A DNA stretch of 64,000 nt from Nautilus pompilius (GCA_018389105.1 JACATO010001007.1:208501-272500), one strand, 5' to 3'; positions 48,931 to 62,189 are shown, numbered from the stretch's first letter. Notes: generated by a model from the sequence alone, not told the origin. Program-made: numbers and translations.

Positions 48931-51494
48931 TGAAATAAATCAAGTCCACGCGATATCAGATTATTAATACATTTCATTTTCGGTTACGCTTGATATTCTA
49001 TTGTAAAATTTAAAAAATATTAGATCATTTAAAGATGCAGAGAGAGATTCGCAATTAATGTTTATCATTTATTCTCCAAATGAATTGCACAAACGGAATC
49101 TAAATCATTATTTTAACATGTTATTAGCAAAAGGAAACAGCCACGTATTTCAAAACTGTGTTGCATCGACGTTATAGAATTTTCAAGCAACTGGCTGTGA
49201 AGTAAACTTAATTGGGCCCTTATATTGGACTATGCTTGTGGAATAGCTCATGCGTGGCGAGCCGCTCATTGGAAAAGTCGATGATGCCTCACTGCAAGAC
49301 TGCATGATTACACTGGGTGACTGTCATGATTTTTTTGTACTACCCATAAAATCATTTCCTTTCTTAAACTCGTGAAGTCGCATATCTTTATTTTGAGTTT
49401 GTATGTAACATGGAAGAAAAGAGGGGCTGGCTTATACACGAGTTCAACTTACGATACCTGTGCTGATATAATCCAAAGATGAATCACTCGAATATTGTAC
49501 AGTGAAGCGCGGCCAGCACCGGTAAGGACGCCATCTACAAAGTTGCTGATGTCGCTTCGCCTGCAGTCGTCGTAAAAGAAACTAAAGAACCAGAGCATAA
49601 CGCATCAGTCACACAAACTGCGCATTGATCACCGATTCCTTGTTGCCTGATTTGCACCCACAGGATGTGTTTTTTTAATTAGTTGGTAGTAACCACTTAG
49701 GTTTCTAAAATGACTGGGCCCCAGCTCGCCTAAATTCTTTAAACATCAAACCACTATGACCTACCAATATTTAGGTAAACGATAGCAAGATCTTATCTCT
49801 CCAATAATCTCGGCCATTCTGAACCAAACGGCGTTATCCTCTTGCTGTCAGCCCCCCTTTTTTTAAAGAAAAACTTCAACTCGCATTTCTCACCAGTAAA
49901 ATTCCCGAATCACTTCTCTAGATGCCTTTTGTCTGTACGAATTTTTCGACAGGAAAATGTGTCATATTGGGACTGGTCTAACCTATCCTAACGTGAGCGA
50001 TACCGACTTTTAAGCTGTTCATCTTGCCGGCCAAAGGAATTTCTTCAGTACTGACACTTATGATCGGACTCTGGGCATAGAATCTAATTCTTTTAATATC
50101 ACAGTGTATGCAAACAAACGGAACCATCTCGACACGATACGGAATTTCGGCCACTCACTATTAAAGGACTTTTACCTGAAATGGTAAATAATTCATAAAT
50201 TTCAACGCTTTTTAAAGTTTTTATCTTGTTTGTAATAAACCTTTTTAAGCGTCTGGATGTAGCTCTCTTGACGGATTCTCTTTCCTGGGGCAGTGCAACT
50301 GAATTATCGGCCCTGGTTCTAAGACTTTATATAAATATATATATATATGTGCTGCTTATTCTATATAGATGATTATTATAATTAAATATAAAGACTGTAG
50401 TAGTGTGTTTTTTTGTATAGGGGACCAGGATAGTTAAAGGAAATTGTGCTTGTAGAAATAACATCTCAAAAGAAATATGCTTATTTAATTCTTTTTATTT
50501 TAATGAAAAATTCCCTTTAAACCCAGTTAATAATAATTATATATATATAAGAAAACATTTCAAATTATAACTCTTCGTCATCTTTGAACAATCATTCTAG
50601 AAGTCGTATATTTTTTTCCATCAACCCGCTTACGCTTGAACAAGTCTTTTGAAACGGGTGCGATCTGAGCGAGCAGGTCACAGTTAGCATCTCTGTTCAC
50701 CTGTATGCTACACCTGGTGTGACACTTGGCAGGTGAGTCTCGGAATAATGAGGTTCTATGATTGAAGACCAGAGCAGAACTAACCGCCTCTGTAAACTGT
50801 CAAAACTACTGTTTTCAAAGACGCTTACTCGCCAAATTCCAAAGTATTTACAAGGAAACGAAGAGTCCGCCGAGCTAAGAATACACACTAATTATACAGC
50901 GTACGGACCTTCGAATTTTTCGTGACCCACTTCAAATGAAAGAAACGAGAACAAAACTCCGCAGTTTGTCTTGGGTCACGCATCGAAAAATCGACATTTT
51001 TTTAAAAAATTTGTTGTACAGCGCAAGAAACATGTCATACCCCGAAAATGATCGACATGGTAAACGGTGGACGCAAGTCCGTATTTTAGAAAATTCTTGA
51101 AAATCGCTGATGATTGAAAAGCGAGCACATGGATAAAACCAATAAAAAATATAAAGTTTTCTAAGGCTCCCCCCCTTTTTTTATGTAAAATAAAACTGAA
51201 ATGTTTCACAGAGAGCAAACCGACGGTATGACAGTGGCTGTGTTACTGCAGATGGTCGCTTAATCCCGCAGTCTAAATCTCCACAAAATCAACGATTTTT
51301 CGGGTAAAACGCGTTATTATTTTAACCGATCAAAGGAATTTGTTCAGCTGCAGTAGGTAAGTTTTCGAGGAAGATTACGGCTCCGCGGTCGTTTCTACGC
51401 GAGACCTTGGTGTCTTTTACTGTTAAAGTGACAGCACTTCCTTTGTTTAAAAGTCGGATGCTAAATCTAAAAAACAAAACAAAAAAAAAACTGT

Positions 51495-51515
51495 CAGCAG
51501 CAGCAGCAGCAGCAG
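51495..51515. repeat. (CAG)7 trinucleotide repeat
   Basis: Seven CAG units after an A-rich tract. No open frame around it supports coding polyglutamine. Confidence 0.95.
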
Positions 51516-52294
51516 CGGTCGCGAACGTTTATAATGGTAAATAAAATCCACGCCATTTGAGTTAAATTTTGATGGATCGCGATATTGGAAACGCTGACGG
51601 CGTGAAGCCCGAGATGAAAGAGTTAATCTTCACAAAGCTCCGTCTTATATCACGAACTTTTCAGTAGGGGAAAAAAAAATTATATATATATAAGGGAAGA
51701 AATTCTGCCGGGCCTGTTTAAGAATCCATTAAAAACGATTAAGCGAAGGTAATGTTCATGAAGCTTATTAAAAACATCGCAAGTTTGTTTTTTTTTTTAA
51801 GTTCTGTTTCAAGGAATTCACCAACTAACTGCATTTAAAACGTTTGTTTTTCTTGCATTAAAATGCTTCAGTCTTTTCCATGCTTGACGATCGCCCAGCT
51901 TTACCGTCGACAGGCTGGACTGCTTGGCTACGGTTTAGTGCCAGTCCCTTTTTTTGGGGGGGGTTAGAACAAATTTCCCTTTTCCTGATACCAATGATAA
52001 TCTGCGGATGACGTCACGCCAATTTAAACTCCACCGGTAAGGAACACTTTGCTTTACCTCACCGTGAGGCGGAAAGAGAGAGAGAGCCGCTCCCACCCCC
52101 CCAAAATATCTCCTGATTGGCAGTGGCAGAAAAGTGGATAGCAGGGTAGAGTATGGAAGAGATTCGATCACCAGATGTCAGCAAGAGTCGACGACGCCTC
52201 TTACTTACCACTGAAACAGCTTCACCTTTTCAGTTCTCCGGTCGGTGTAAAATTAAGAAGGGTGTTTAGCAGCAAGTATTTCTATTCTTCCTCT

Positions 52295-52316
52295 TAATAA
52301 TAATAATAATAATAAT
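52295..52316. repeat. (TAA)7 trinucleotide repeat
   Basis: Seven TAA units followed by TCAATAAAG. Confidence 0.95.
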
Positions 52317-54959
52317 CAATAAAGCTTCTGATTTCAGTAATAATACTTCCACCAAGTCATTAGGAGAGAAGAAGAAAATACTTTGCTTCAACATAATCCA
52401 TTCGGGTATTACTAGCACCGGCATAAAGTGTATGTAATATTTGCATCAATTCTTTCACGCAAAAACAAAACAAAATTTATTGCGCCAATTCAACATTATT
52501 TACTTTTAATTCCGATGAATTATATCTGTCTTTGCCGTTCGTGCTTTACACACTATGTTCAATAGAAGAACAAACTCTCTCTCTCTCCACTAATTTTCGG
52601 TCATTCTCACAAAATCCAATTATTCGCTGGCCCGACTCTGGGAACATCCAGGGCAAAATGGCAACATTTTCAAATTTTTGTTAGCGTCAAATTATATGGT
52701 CAGAGGAAATTTGTCACTAGCCATTGTTGTCCTCTCTTGCTTCTAGCAAATTCTACTGCGATAAATAAAGGTTTTAAGGAACCATTGTACTCATCGAGAG
52801 ATCAATACTTTCTGAATTATACCTTCCGAATCGAATTAGGAGCTGGATATTGCATTTGCTATTTTCTCAGAACGAAAGTATATAAGCTTTCTTGATGTGT
52901 TTGCGTCTTTGCTAATGGTGCACACGAACGTATTTCGCTCGGTGTTTTAAAGCTGAATGAGGCTCCGTCGCACGCCAAGCATCGCCCGTTTCTAATTGGC
53001 TGAAGTGGTCATCCCCGAATGCATTAGTTTCCTGAAAAGTTTCTAATTTAGGGGGGGTGAAGCAAAGGGACTCCTTGCACGAAGATCGAAGGCCCCCATC
53101 TCGACGTTCCGTTGATGGCTTTTTCAAGTGATGGTGCCAAACTTAATTCTGTTTGTTAACTTGCACTAACACATCTTTTCGCCAAGAGTCGCCCTCTGGA
53201 ACTTCAGGGCTGTTAGAAAAGCATCGATTCGTCTTAGAAGGAATTGCTCTCGAACCCATCACGTGCGCATTATCCCCCAATCATAAGAACACTAATTTTT
53301 ACATTAATTTTATTTTCAGCTTTTAGATAAATTTTCCAGTCAAGTAATTAGATCGCAAAGAACACACAGACCAAAGCAACGGTGATTCTTTCTAAATCGT
53401 TGTAAGAGAAGGAAATCAGTTGCATTTCTTTTCTTCTTTTCGAAAGATAAAATATTTCGAAAAGTTAGAAACATATTAAAGGTAAAGTAACTTCTGTACG
53501 CCTCTTTCCAGTTAAAGCTGGCCTGCGGAAATTAACCATCTAATTCAGATTTCTTGATGTGTGTTTAGATAGCATCCAAAAATCTTTAATTAGAAACGAT
53601 AAATTGTGTTCAAGTTTACGATTTAAAGAAAGAATTACCATAATAATCAACCATCATCGTTAACAATAGAAAGGCATTTATTTAGGTAAAAGAAAATGCT
53701 GTTTTATATTTATCAACTGTTAATTTAGATTTCAAAATAGTCGAATCAGAACGTCAAAGTTGCAATATATTTTGATAAATATAAAATATAAGTAATTCCA
53801 TGTAATATTTGAAAAAATATATTATAAAATAAATAAATGAAGGACACGTTGTTGTTATTTTATTCAAATCATTTATTTTACATAAAAAGCAAATTCTGAA
53901 TCAACTATATCCGAAGTCATTTCTTCAGGTACGAAAGCAAACTTCGGACAACGGTAAATCAAGAAAACTATTCACTGACGAGTCACTGTATTTTAAAGTT
54001 CTCTCTTATATTATATAATAATGAGTGTTCCACGCGTATTTTCCCTCCCCCCCTAAAAACTGTTATAAAAGAATATAGAGCATATTTACCTTTGTCGTAT
54101 GCATCTTTGAACTCTTCTTTTATTTTCTGGACTTCAGGTGAAGATTAAGGAAATTGCGTTACGGGTGAACAAAAGGTTTGTTTAAAATGAAACTTTTACC
54201 TGATGTCCGTGTAAAAAATTATTTTAAAGAACTACCGGAAACTTCGATTAATCAAATGTTTGGAAAACTAATAGAACCTTGGAGCTGAATGTTAAAACGT
54301 GTTAAACTTTAGAAGTGCCATTATTTAAAAAAAAAAAACATTTCAAAGAAGTCATCTTGCTATTCGGCCTGTGAGGTCCGTCTCGCACTTGTCAGAGATG
54401 CCGTTGCTGGTAGAAGCAATGGCGATGGCCCAATAACCTTATCGTAACAAAGCGTCAGCAGTTATTTGGCACCTGACAGTAACTGTTACTCTGGTTTTCC
54501 TTAATGCAGTCTCCTATAAACACCTGAAAGAGAAGCTTTTAAAACAATGACGTGTTTTATCTGAATCGTCGACATTATGCATTGTTTCACTAAATTACGG
54601 TAACAAACTAATTCCACGGTATGCTGCAGTCAGATTTTTCATGAACAACACAGAACACTATTTTAAATGTCATTTTTAATGAACGGCATGTGTTCTGTTT
54701 GGTGTTTTACATAGAAATAAATGTGGGATACAGTAAATTTCATGAAAATGTTAAGTAAAGACAGTTTTCTAGCTCTTTGTGTCAGTTTTTAAAAAAATAT
54801 TTATCTTCTCGAAATGACATGCAATAATTTGGAGTGTCCCTGTTGTTCAGGGCATCTGTCACCAACGTTTCTTTGCCCGAATAAACGCGCAAGTTGACAT
54901 CTTATTTAACACTTCAGATTCACCCCCTTTAGAAAAATATTTAGGGGACTTTGGATGTG

Positions 54960-55120
54960 ACGGCGTGGTGGTTTCTAGTTGATGGCCGAGGTTGAAGACC
55001 CGAGCACGAATCCCAGTCGAGACAGGCTCGGTTTGGTGCGCTTTCCGGGCATGTTACCTTATCGCCGCCGCGGGGTTCTCTTCAGCCTCTTCTGCTTCCC
55101 CTCGCATCTGAAAATGGACG
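54960..55120 (+). repeat. tRNA-derived SINE
   Basis: A-box-like ACGGCGTGGTGG (about 54960-54970) and B-box-like GAGCACGAATCCC (55012-55024) at tRNA spacing. Then CAGTCGAGACAGGCTCGGTT and TGGTGCGC, nearly the same as in the 23.4-kb copy, and a core GCGGGGTTCTCTTCAGCCTC then TTCTGCTTCCCCTCGCATCT. Same family as the copies at 23.4 and 28.1 kb. The overlapping frames (54979-55191 plus, 55441-55082 minus) are by-products of its higher GC content. Confidence 0.68.
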
Positions 55121-55149
55121 AAGAGTTGTCGTACGGACTTTCGACGGCT

Positions 55150-56100
55150 GCCTCCCACGCCGAGAAGTGGTCATGCGACCAACCCACTTAGCACTTAAGC
55201 ACACGATCCCTAATCTCGTAACCGAGACACAGATCGGCAAACTCCGTAGCCAGCCGTGGAAGCGTACAATGACGACCGTTTTAGTTTTGCTGAATTTTAC
55301 TGTGATAAACCCGAGTATAAACGCAGCTGGTCGGCTGGTGTCAATGCTGCCTATCCCTAAACTAGGACGCACCCATCCACTGAGAAGGAAGCTAAAGATA
55401 AGACGAGTGATGAGATAGCGTTTTGGTAAAGCCGTTGCCAAGAAAACCGGCTGTAATCAGACGAAAGAATGTATGTACTTCACGTGTAAATGATAAACTG
55501 TTTGCATATACCAAAGTACTGCATGTTCCATCTTAACATAAGTCGGAATTACCTTTTAGCCCCAAAGTGGGGTGGGTTATCGTTTGGTGTCGATAACGGG
55601 GAAATCAGCCGTATTCTGCGGCTCCATTCATGTGTAAATGGCATCAACTCTGACCACGCGATTAGAAGACAAAAGTTAATCGATTTTAGTACAAACCTGA
55701 TGGGGACGATCTATAATGCATCACTATTTAATCATTTCGTTTGTCTCTTTTTTTTAATAAGTATTGTTTAATTCAATAATCCCAATTAGAATCTATTGCA
55801 TTACCAAAAGGCATTTTCAGAACAGTGACAAATATCGACTCGATCTGGTGAAACGTAGGTCTGTTTTCTGTGTGTTTTTTTTTTAATATTTCGTTATTTG
55901 TGGTGTTATTGTATGAATATTAAAGGGAAACATTGTATTTAGTAAATAGGCTCAATATGGTATAGAATGCTTAACAGTACAGCGCAAAATGTTTATAATA
56001 ATGATAATACTAATAAAGATAAAGGAGAATGTTATTGCATTAATATTTTAAATAAGTTAACTTTTAAAGTTAAAATAAAAGACAAAAAGCTCATTGGTAT
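55150..56100. other. Non-coding spacer
   Basis: No feature recognised between the SINE and the MITE. Short frames here lack motifs. Confidence 0.5.
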
Positions 56101-56103
56101 TAA

Positions 56104-56324
56104 TACAGTAAAACCTCGATTTAACGGATCACAATTCAACGGAGTCCGGACGCAACAGGTGCTGTCTCGTCTCCCGACAGAAGTCCGCGTTGAGCTGTGT
56201 AAAACAATGCTTGCTTGGACGCCTTTTTGAGCATGTGCATGCAAACTTACGGATTTAACGAACTCCCGGCACTAACGGATCCCCCTTCCCCCCTATTAGT
56301 CCGTTATATCGAGGTTTTACTGTA
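56104..56324. mobile_element. Pogo/Tigger-like MITE, complete, 217 bp
   Basis: The element runs from CAGT (56106) to ACTG (56322) and is flanked on both sides by TA (56104-56105 and 56323-56324), the target duplication of Tc1/mariner/pogo elements. The terminal inverted repeats CAGTAAAACCTCGATTTAAC-GGA and its partner agree at 22 of 23 positions. Sub-terminal AACGGA words are repeated inside both ends (TTCAACGGAGTCC, CACTAACGGATCC). There is no transposase, so it is a non-autonomous copy. The CAGT-AAACCTCG-TATAACG ends are of the type I associate with pogo/Tigger elements. Confidence 0.92.
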
Positions 56325-56329
56325 CGTGC

Positions 56330-59300
56330 TTTCGGCGTTAACTACAATTATTCAAATTGATATCTAAATGAACCATTTTAGAAAATAAAAAAGTTATGAT
56401 TTTTAGTCACAGACCTTCAAAAGAACATTAATTAATTAAAATCATAATGTTAACAATTTTAAAAATAAATAGAAGAAATGTAAAATACACGGCGTTTCTA
56501 AAGCCTTTGAGAATATAATAAGTTTAGCAACAAAATAAAACAAACATCAATAAATTATATTAAGTCCTATGCATTAGTTTTTTTTTTAATTTACCTGTTG
56601 TGAAATCGAAGTGGCGACGATCAAGAAAGTAAACTGTATCTTGCTACCTGTTGGATAAAGAATGTTAATGCAGTGCAACAAGTTGAGGGCACCATTACAA
56701 CAGAAAAACACCGCCATCTGACAACTCCATTAGAAGTTGGATTAAGACACGTAAAGAAATAAGTTCCAATGTAGGAAACGCTCTTGTATACCAGGCATCA
56801 GTCGAAAGAACGGTGCAAAAAAGCTGCGGAAATTGTTTCTCTGTGCATCGCAAGAATTGAACTTATAAAAGCAGAGGCTTACTTAGCAAAACCCAAATCT
56901 ATAGAAAAATTAAACGCATGAATAATCAGTTATCAGCCACATCTCACCCCAAACAACTACATATTGTGTTCAAGGTGTTGGAAAACAGAATCGATTAAAA
57001 AGAAACGGTGGCTATGTAAACGTTTAGGAATTCATTCCTCAAAGTTTTTTAACATATGACTTCGCGACATTTTTTTTTTTTTGGTCTTGTTTATCTCATG
57101 TAGTTAAATCAAGTACCGAAACCTCTCAAAGACTTTATGAACACCCTGTATATTCTGTTAGACTGCTGTAGCTTCTATGAGTTGGCTTTACATTTTTTTG
57201 TTTAACTATACTCTAAAGATTTTACCGGTCAACAACACCTGGGGTAGAAGATACGGTGTTAAGTTAACCAGACAGGAAAACAGCTCTTTCACAAAATAAT
57301 ATAACGTTTACAAAATTTATTTTTTTTTAATCATATACAGTAAAACATTTCGTTTAACGTAGCTCCAAACATTCCAGACATTAATAAAAAGGAATTCGAA
57401 TACTTCAGAATATAAATTTTTAACAAGGCTGACCCAAGTCAGCATATCTTTCAATGTGTTATGTTCAGTAATGAATACGGAAAAAGTGTGTGACACTGAC
57501 ATTTAATTGTATTTCTCCTTTTATTAACATAGTAATACCGTAACAAATTTCATTAACATGTCTCTTTATACTTACTTTCCCGTTGTGAAAGAGCTTAGAC
57601 AAAGGGTGACAACTCTTCTTTTTCCTGGTACGAAAGATGGCAGCTGCAGATATAGCGATTGGGTGAGACGATCAAAAGACAAAGGACCTACCGAAGAGAA
57701 TCGGAGTTACTGAGCTGTATGCCAGATCTTCATATCCCCTCTGGACTCGTAAGCAGTTACATAATAATGGTTCTCTTGTTTATCCAGATGAGACTAACCC
57801 GAGTTATATCGGGCTGGAAAGATTTCATTTGCGTGCATATAGAACCGAATGCGTTGGTATTGTTTTTACGGCTCACTACTAAATCACGGTAATATCCAAT
57901 CTTTAACCTAAAACAAAAGAATAAAGCTATTTAAAATCTTTCTCATTATGCAGAGGCTTACCCGCTGTATAAAGAGATCATGGTTTTCTGGAAGATTACC
58001 CACGTGGATGTTTTCATTGGTATTTTAATTTTCTGCATCACCTAAGCATAACATCTGTTAAATCACGGAGCCTTTCTTGAGAAAATATAGATTATCAACT
58101 AAGCCTCCTTTTCCCGCGTTTTACGTAAGGATTTATATTTCGAATCTCGTCGATGAACGTGACCCAAAACAGTGAAAACACACAAGACTCACCAAATTGA
58201 GTGTGGACCGAATTCACGAACGGCTACCATTTTCAACGTGACGTCAAAACCCTCGAGGTGACTCCTCGACATCTAATGGGTTCTTCAAGAGCGGATGATT
58301 TTACCAAACCTTTGGAAGAATCAGAAAATAGGGCATTCATCAGCCACCGCCGCCATAAACAATACGCCACTGCTAAATGGCGTTCTTTTCTTCTTTTTCA
58401 TTATAATCAGTTCCATCGAAATTCCACTTAGAGATAGTTAGAGCCGCTACGTTTCAATTTTAATTTCTAAAATAATTACTCGCTTCATAAAAAAATGGGG
58501 AACAAGTTTGATTGTTCTTTGCCCTTTGGTTATCACATGAATTAAAATGATAAATTCTTTGCCGCGTCTGTCAGCCGCGTCTGGAAGAATCTACCACAAA
58601 CATTGGCAAATATTAAAAATCAATAAAGATCGGCCCCATCTGATATCTGGTCGATGAAGACGGTAAATTAAACTGGCAGGCTTTTCTTTCTGGTGAAAAA
58701 AATATTGTATGTTAATATTTATATTTGAATGCTAGCTTTAAAAAAAACAACTATTTTTTTGAAAATAAAATTAACACGAAAGATACATTAGAATTTATAT
58801 GCAAAAGGACGATTTACTGCCACTGACAAAATAGTTGAAGACAAGATAATCAACGTGCAATGTGTTTGTTTCCTTTTAAAAAATAATGTCAGAAAAAGGT
58901 AACTGACATTTAAAACAAAGGTATTTTGTTGGAAAATTTAGAATAAAATTTATATTTAAAAATGACGACATGGAACAGAACAACAGTGAAACAGTTAATT
59001 AACATTTAGAGTACGCTGAAAACTCTTTCAAAATTACGACGAAAATGTATTTAAATTAGGGACTTGCTGACAAGGTAGACAATAAAAGACAAGAATCTTG
59101 TTCATTTACTTGGAGAAATAAAACTGCGGTAAAGAAATAATATTAAACGAACCTCCGAGAAACAACAACAAGAATAATACAGATTTAAATGTCGTTTGAC
59201 ATAGGTACACTTTAACAGCCTAAATCGTTGTAAGAATTATGGCGAATATATGTGGCTGTAAAGTTTGAAGCCATAAAATGTGAAATGACTCGGATTGGCT

Positions 59301-61740
59301 TAAAATCGAAAAGTAGTATTTCCGGTAGCCAGTTGAAAATACCAGAAAGTTGATTCCGTCTGCTTTTTGAAATTGAATGAACTGCAATCCAGAATCGTCT
59401 TTCAAGTGAACTGTCTAATATTTTTTTTTTTAACTGGGTAAAGGGAGAAGCTTCAGAATAGAGGATGGTTTGTGGAAATCGATGGGATTGGACGACTGGC
59501 AGAAAAAAACCTATTGACAGCTTTAAAATTACTTTAGGTTTGCTGTCCGTAGTAATATAGATAAATTTGAACAGATGACAAAGTCGGGTGAATGCTCTTA
59601 CTATGTTTCCTCAACCGGTGCAAGGCTTCTTCAAGACATTCATCCTGATGTCGATGCACTCTGATGTGACTACAAAAGAAAAACGTTAGAGTACAAAAAT
59701 AAAAAGGTTTTGAGTTTACGGGTCTTTTAAAAGTACCTGCATGACTGCACTCATAATCAGCATGAAAATTCGAATAAAACTTATATACTCGTATGATCGT
59801 TGCTTCAAAGAATGTGTTGTGGAAAGACAAACAATTGAGACGTCTGTGTGACCAGCAGTGGCTGAGGAGCAACATTTATGATGATGATGATGTTCGATGC
59901 TCTTGATCTAAAATCAAGAATACATAGCAAGGCTTCTTGACGTCATACCCATTACAGAAAACTAACCATTTCCACAAATAAATCGGTTAGCCAGGAAAAA
60001 TGTGAAGCAAAATTCTTGGAGCCCTTAGAAAATAGTTCTAGAACTCTGCAGAAGGTAAAGTATACAACGCTGGAAGACTCCAAGTAAATTATGCACATTT
60101 ATATGACTTTTAATTGGAAATTCCTCGAAAAGATGCTATCAGCGATCGCCTTTAGTGAAATGTTTTCAATACTTTGATATTTACTTGAAATTATTCTAAT
60201 GGACCAACTTTGACCTGTTCCCAGTGTATATTTAATGTTTTGATAGTCAGAATATTGAAAATGGTGAAATGAATTTATATTTTTTAGAAAAACTCTTGGC
60301 AAAATCAGTTGTTTAATTTTCGTCTCCAAAGTGGCTCTCAACTCATAACTGCTATAAGAATCATACAGTCTGCTAAATTCAATGAAAAACAGTCGAATAC
60401 CTAATTTTTTGTCTTTATATGCTTTGAGTATAAGCCTACTAATAAAACATGTGAGATTATAAGGATTTTTGTTGTCGTTGTTGTTGTTTTAATGTACATT
60501 TGCATTTCTAATCTTCGTTAAATTCTAGCTTGATTAACTTTACAAGTGTTGACACATTAAAGTATTTAATTTCAAATATTAGACTGAGTTGTCAAAATGC
60601 TTAGAGAACCTTTCTTCTGGTGCTGCCACTGCCGCATTACACATCGTTTTAAATCTTTCGTCAACACCTAAAATCGTACATTTTATAGACGTTAATCTTT
60701 CCTCTGATCGTTTTCAGGATAGTCCTGTTTAGAGACTGCGTGGTTTCGCAAAGATTAATTTTATTTAACTCCGACTACGCGATGAGGCGTTTATATATAT
60801 ATATAAAAAAAAAACACTCGAGTTAAGCTGAAATGAACTCCGCGAAGGGAAACACCCTTATAAGCACTCTTCTGAAGACGGTAACGGAAAAAGAGCCTCG
60901 AAACGTTAATAGATATCACTTTTAGGTGACGATTGAAGCCAAAAAGGTGTACGTAAAACAGTGACCGTGCAAAGAGGTTACATAAGCGAAATAAAGTACT
61001 AAATAACATTAACAGCGATAAAAGCTAGAATAAAAAGAACGTTATTTATGAAAATAAAGTTATTTTGTCAGGCTCCCCCCCATCCGATTTAAGTAATGGA
61101 GCTAGCTAATAACCCTTCATTTCGAATGCCTCCATCCTCAGGGTGAGTCTCCAAAAACACTTTTCTTGGTCTGCATTAGTGTTGATTTCATTTGAAGCCG
61201 ATAATTTACACTGTCTCAAGCCGGTCTCCAATCTGTTGGTTGCTAGGTGAATGGCTGCGAATAAAATCAACATCAACATATGCACACCAAGAGCATCATT
61301 CTTTCTGACAACTAACAGAGTCGAAACGTAGGTTTATTAGCAACTTCTGTTACTAACAATGAGTCCGTGTAAAGAAAGTATATTTTTTTTATAAATACCA
61401 CATCATCAAACTACTTTCCATTTTAAAGAGCGAGAGTAATTTTAAAAAAAAAATAGATAATAAAATCTTTAATAAATTTATAGTAAATAAAACTACGTAC
61501 TAAAATATAACTGGATGGTAAAGTTAAAAATTAGTTTTCAAATTCGTGTTAAATTGTTTTAGAGAAATAATCTGCGAATATATTTATTTATTAATGATTA
61601 AATAGTAGATTTATAACGAATCGTAATTAAAGTGTAAAAGGCTAAGTATAAACATAATTAATTTACATGGGAATGTCTCCATCGCTGCCGGTAGATCAGC
61701 TTACGAGTCTGGTTAACCCTGACTCCTTGCTCAATCAACC
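56330..61740. other. Non-coding stretch
   Basis: No confident gene. An exon-like start lies at 57613-57662 (see findings). (ATG)n at about 59880-59892, TTGTTGTCG-type run near 60470-60488, (TA)n at about 60791-60805, and a CTGAAGA...CGAAAC hammerhead-like word pair near 60873-60903. The 113-aa minus frame at 59875-59534 ends in basic residues but has no motif. Confidence 0.5.
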
Positions 61741-61752
61741 ATGTTTGACGAA

Positions 61753-62117
61753 AGAGAGAGAGAGAGAGAGAGAGAGAATGAGTGCATGTATGTGAGGGAG
61801 AGAGAGAGAGATAATGAGTGCATATATGTGAGGGAGAGAGAGAGTGTGTGTGTATGTATGTGAGAGAGAGAGAGAGAGAGATAATGAGTGCATGTATGTG
61901 AGGGAGAGAGATGGAGAATGAGTGTATGTGAGGTGAGAGAGAGATAATGAGTGCATATATGTGAGGGAGAGAGAGTGTGTGTGTATGTATGTGAGAGGGA
62001 GAGAGAGAGAGAATGAGTGCATGTATGTGAGGGAGAGAGATGGAGAATGAGTGTATGTGAGAGAGAGATAATGAGTGCATATATGTGAGGGAGAGAGTGT
62101 GTGTATGTATGTGAGAG

Positions 62118-62184
<67 letters not shown>
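61753..62184. repeat. Higher-order GA/GT tandem array
   Basis: GA-rich array with an internal higher-order unit: ATAATGAGTGCATATATGTG, GA-rich, GTGTGTGTATGTATGTGAG, GA-rich, AATGAGTGCATGTATGTGAG, GATGGAGAATGAGTGTATGTG. Unit starts at 61811, 61944 and 62068, that is periods of 133 and 124 bp; the third copy is truncated into pure (GA)n. All three minus-strand frames stay open for 140-182 codons here (Ser/Leu/His/Thr-rich), because the repeat lacks stops on that strand. This is not a gene. Confidence 0.92.
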
Positions 62185-62189
62185 GTCAG

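Larger units (their letters stand above)
43590..54940. other. Non-coding stretch
   Basis: No gene recognised. Contents: AT-rich diverged repeats at about 45300-45680; a C(12)-like run near 45887; (GGC)5 at 47130-47146; a 49-bp-period duplication at 48857-48930; a transposon-end-like word near 49420; (TA)n at about 50336-50350; (CAG)7 at 51495-51515; (TAA)7 at 52295-52316. Frames such as 46981-47388 (135 aa, plus), 47592-47915 and 46369-46064 have no domain or splice support. Confidence 0.5.

Noticed and set aside
51495..51515. (CAG)7 as a coding polyglutamine tract
   Set aside because: No extended open frame or splice context surrounds it.
53702..53786. 14-bp inverted repeat TTTTATATTTATCA / TGATAAATATAAAA with a 57-bp loop
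   Set aside because: Perfect, but almost entirely A/T, so expected by chance in this composition.
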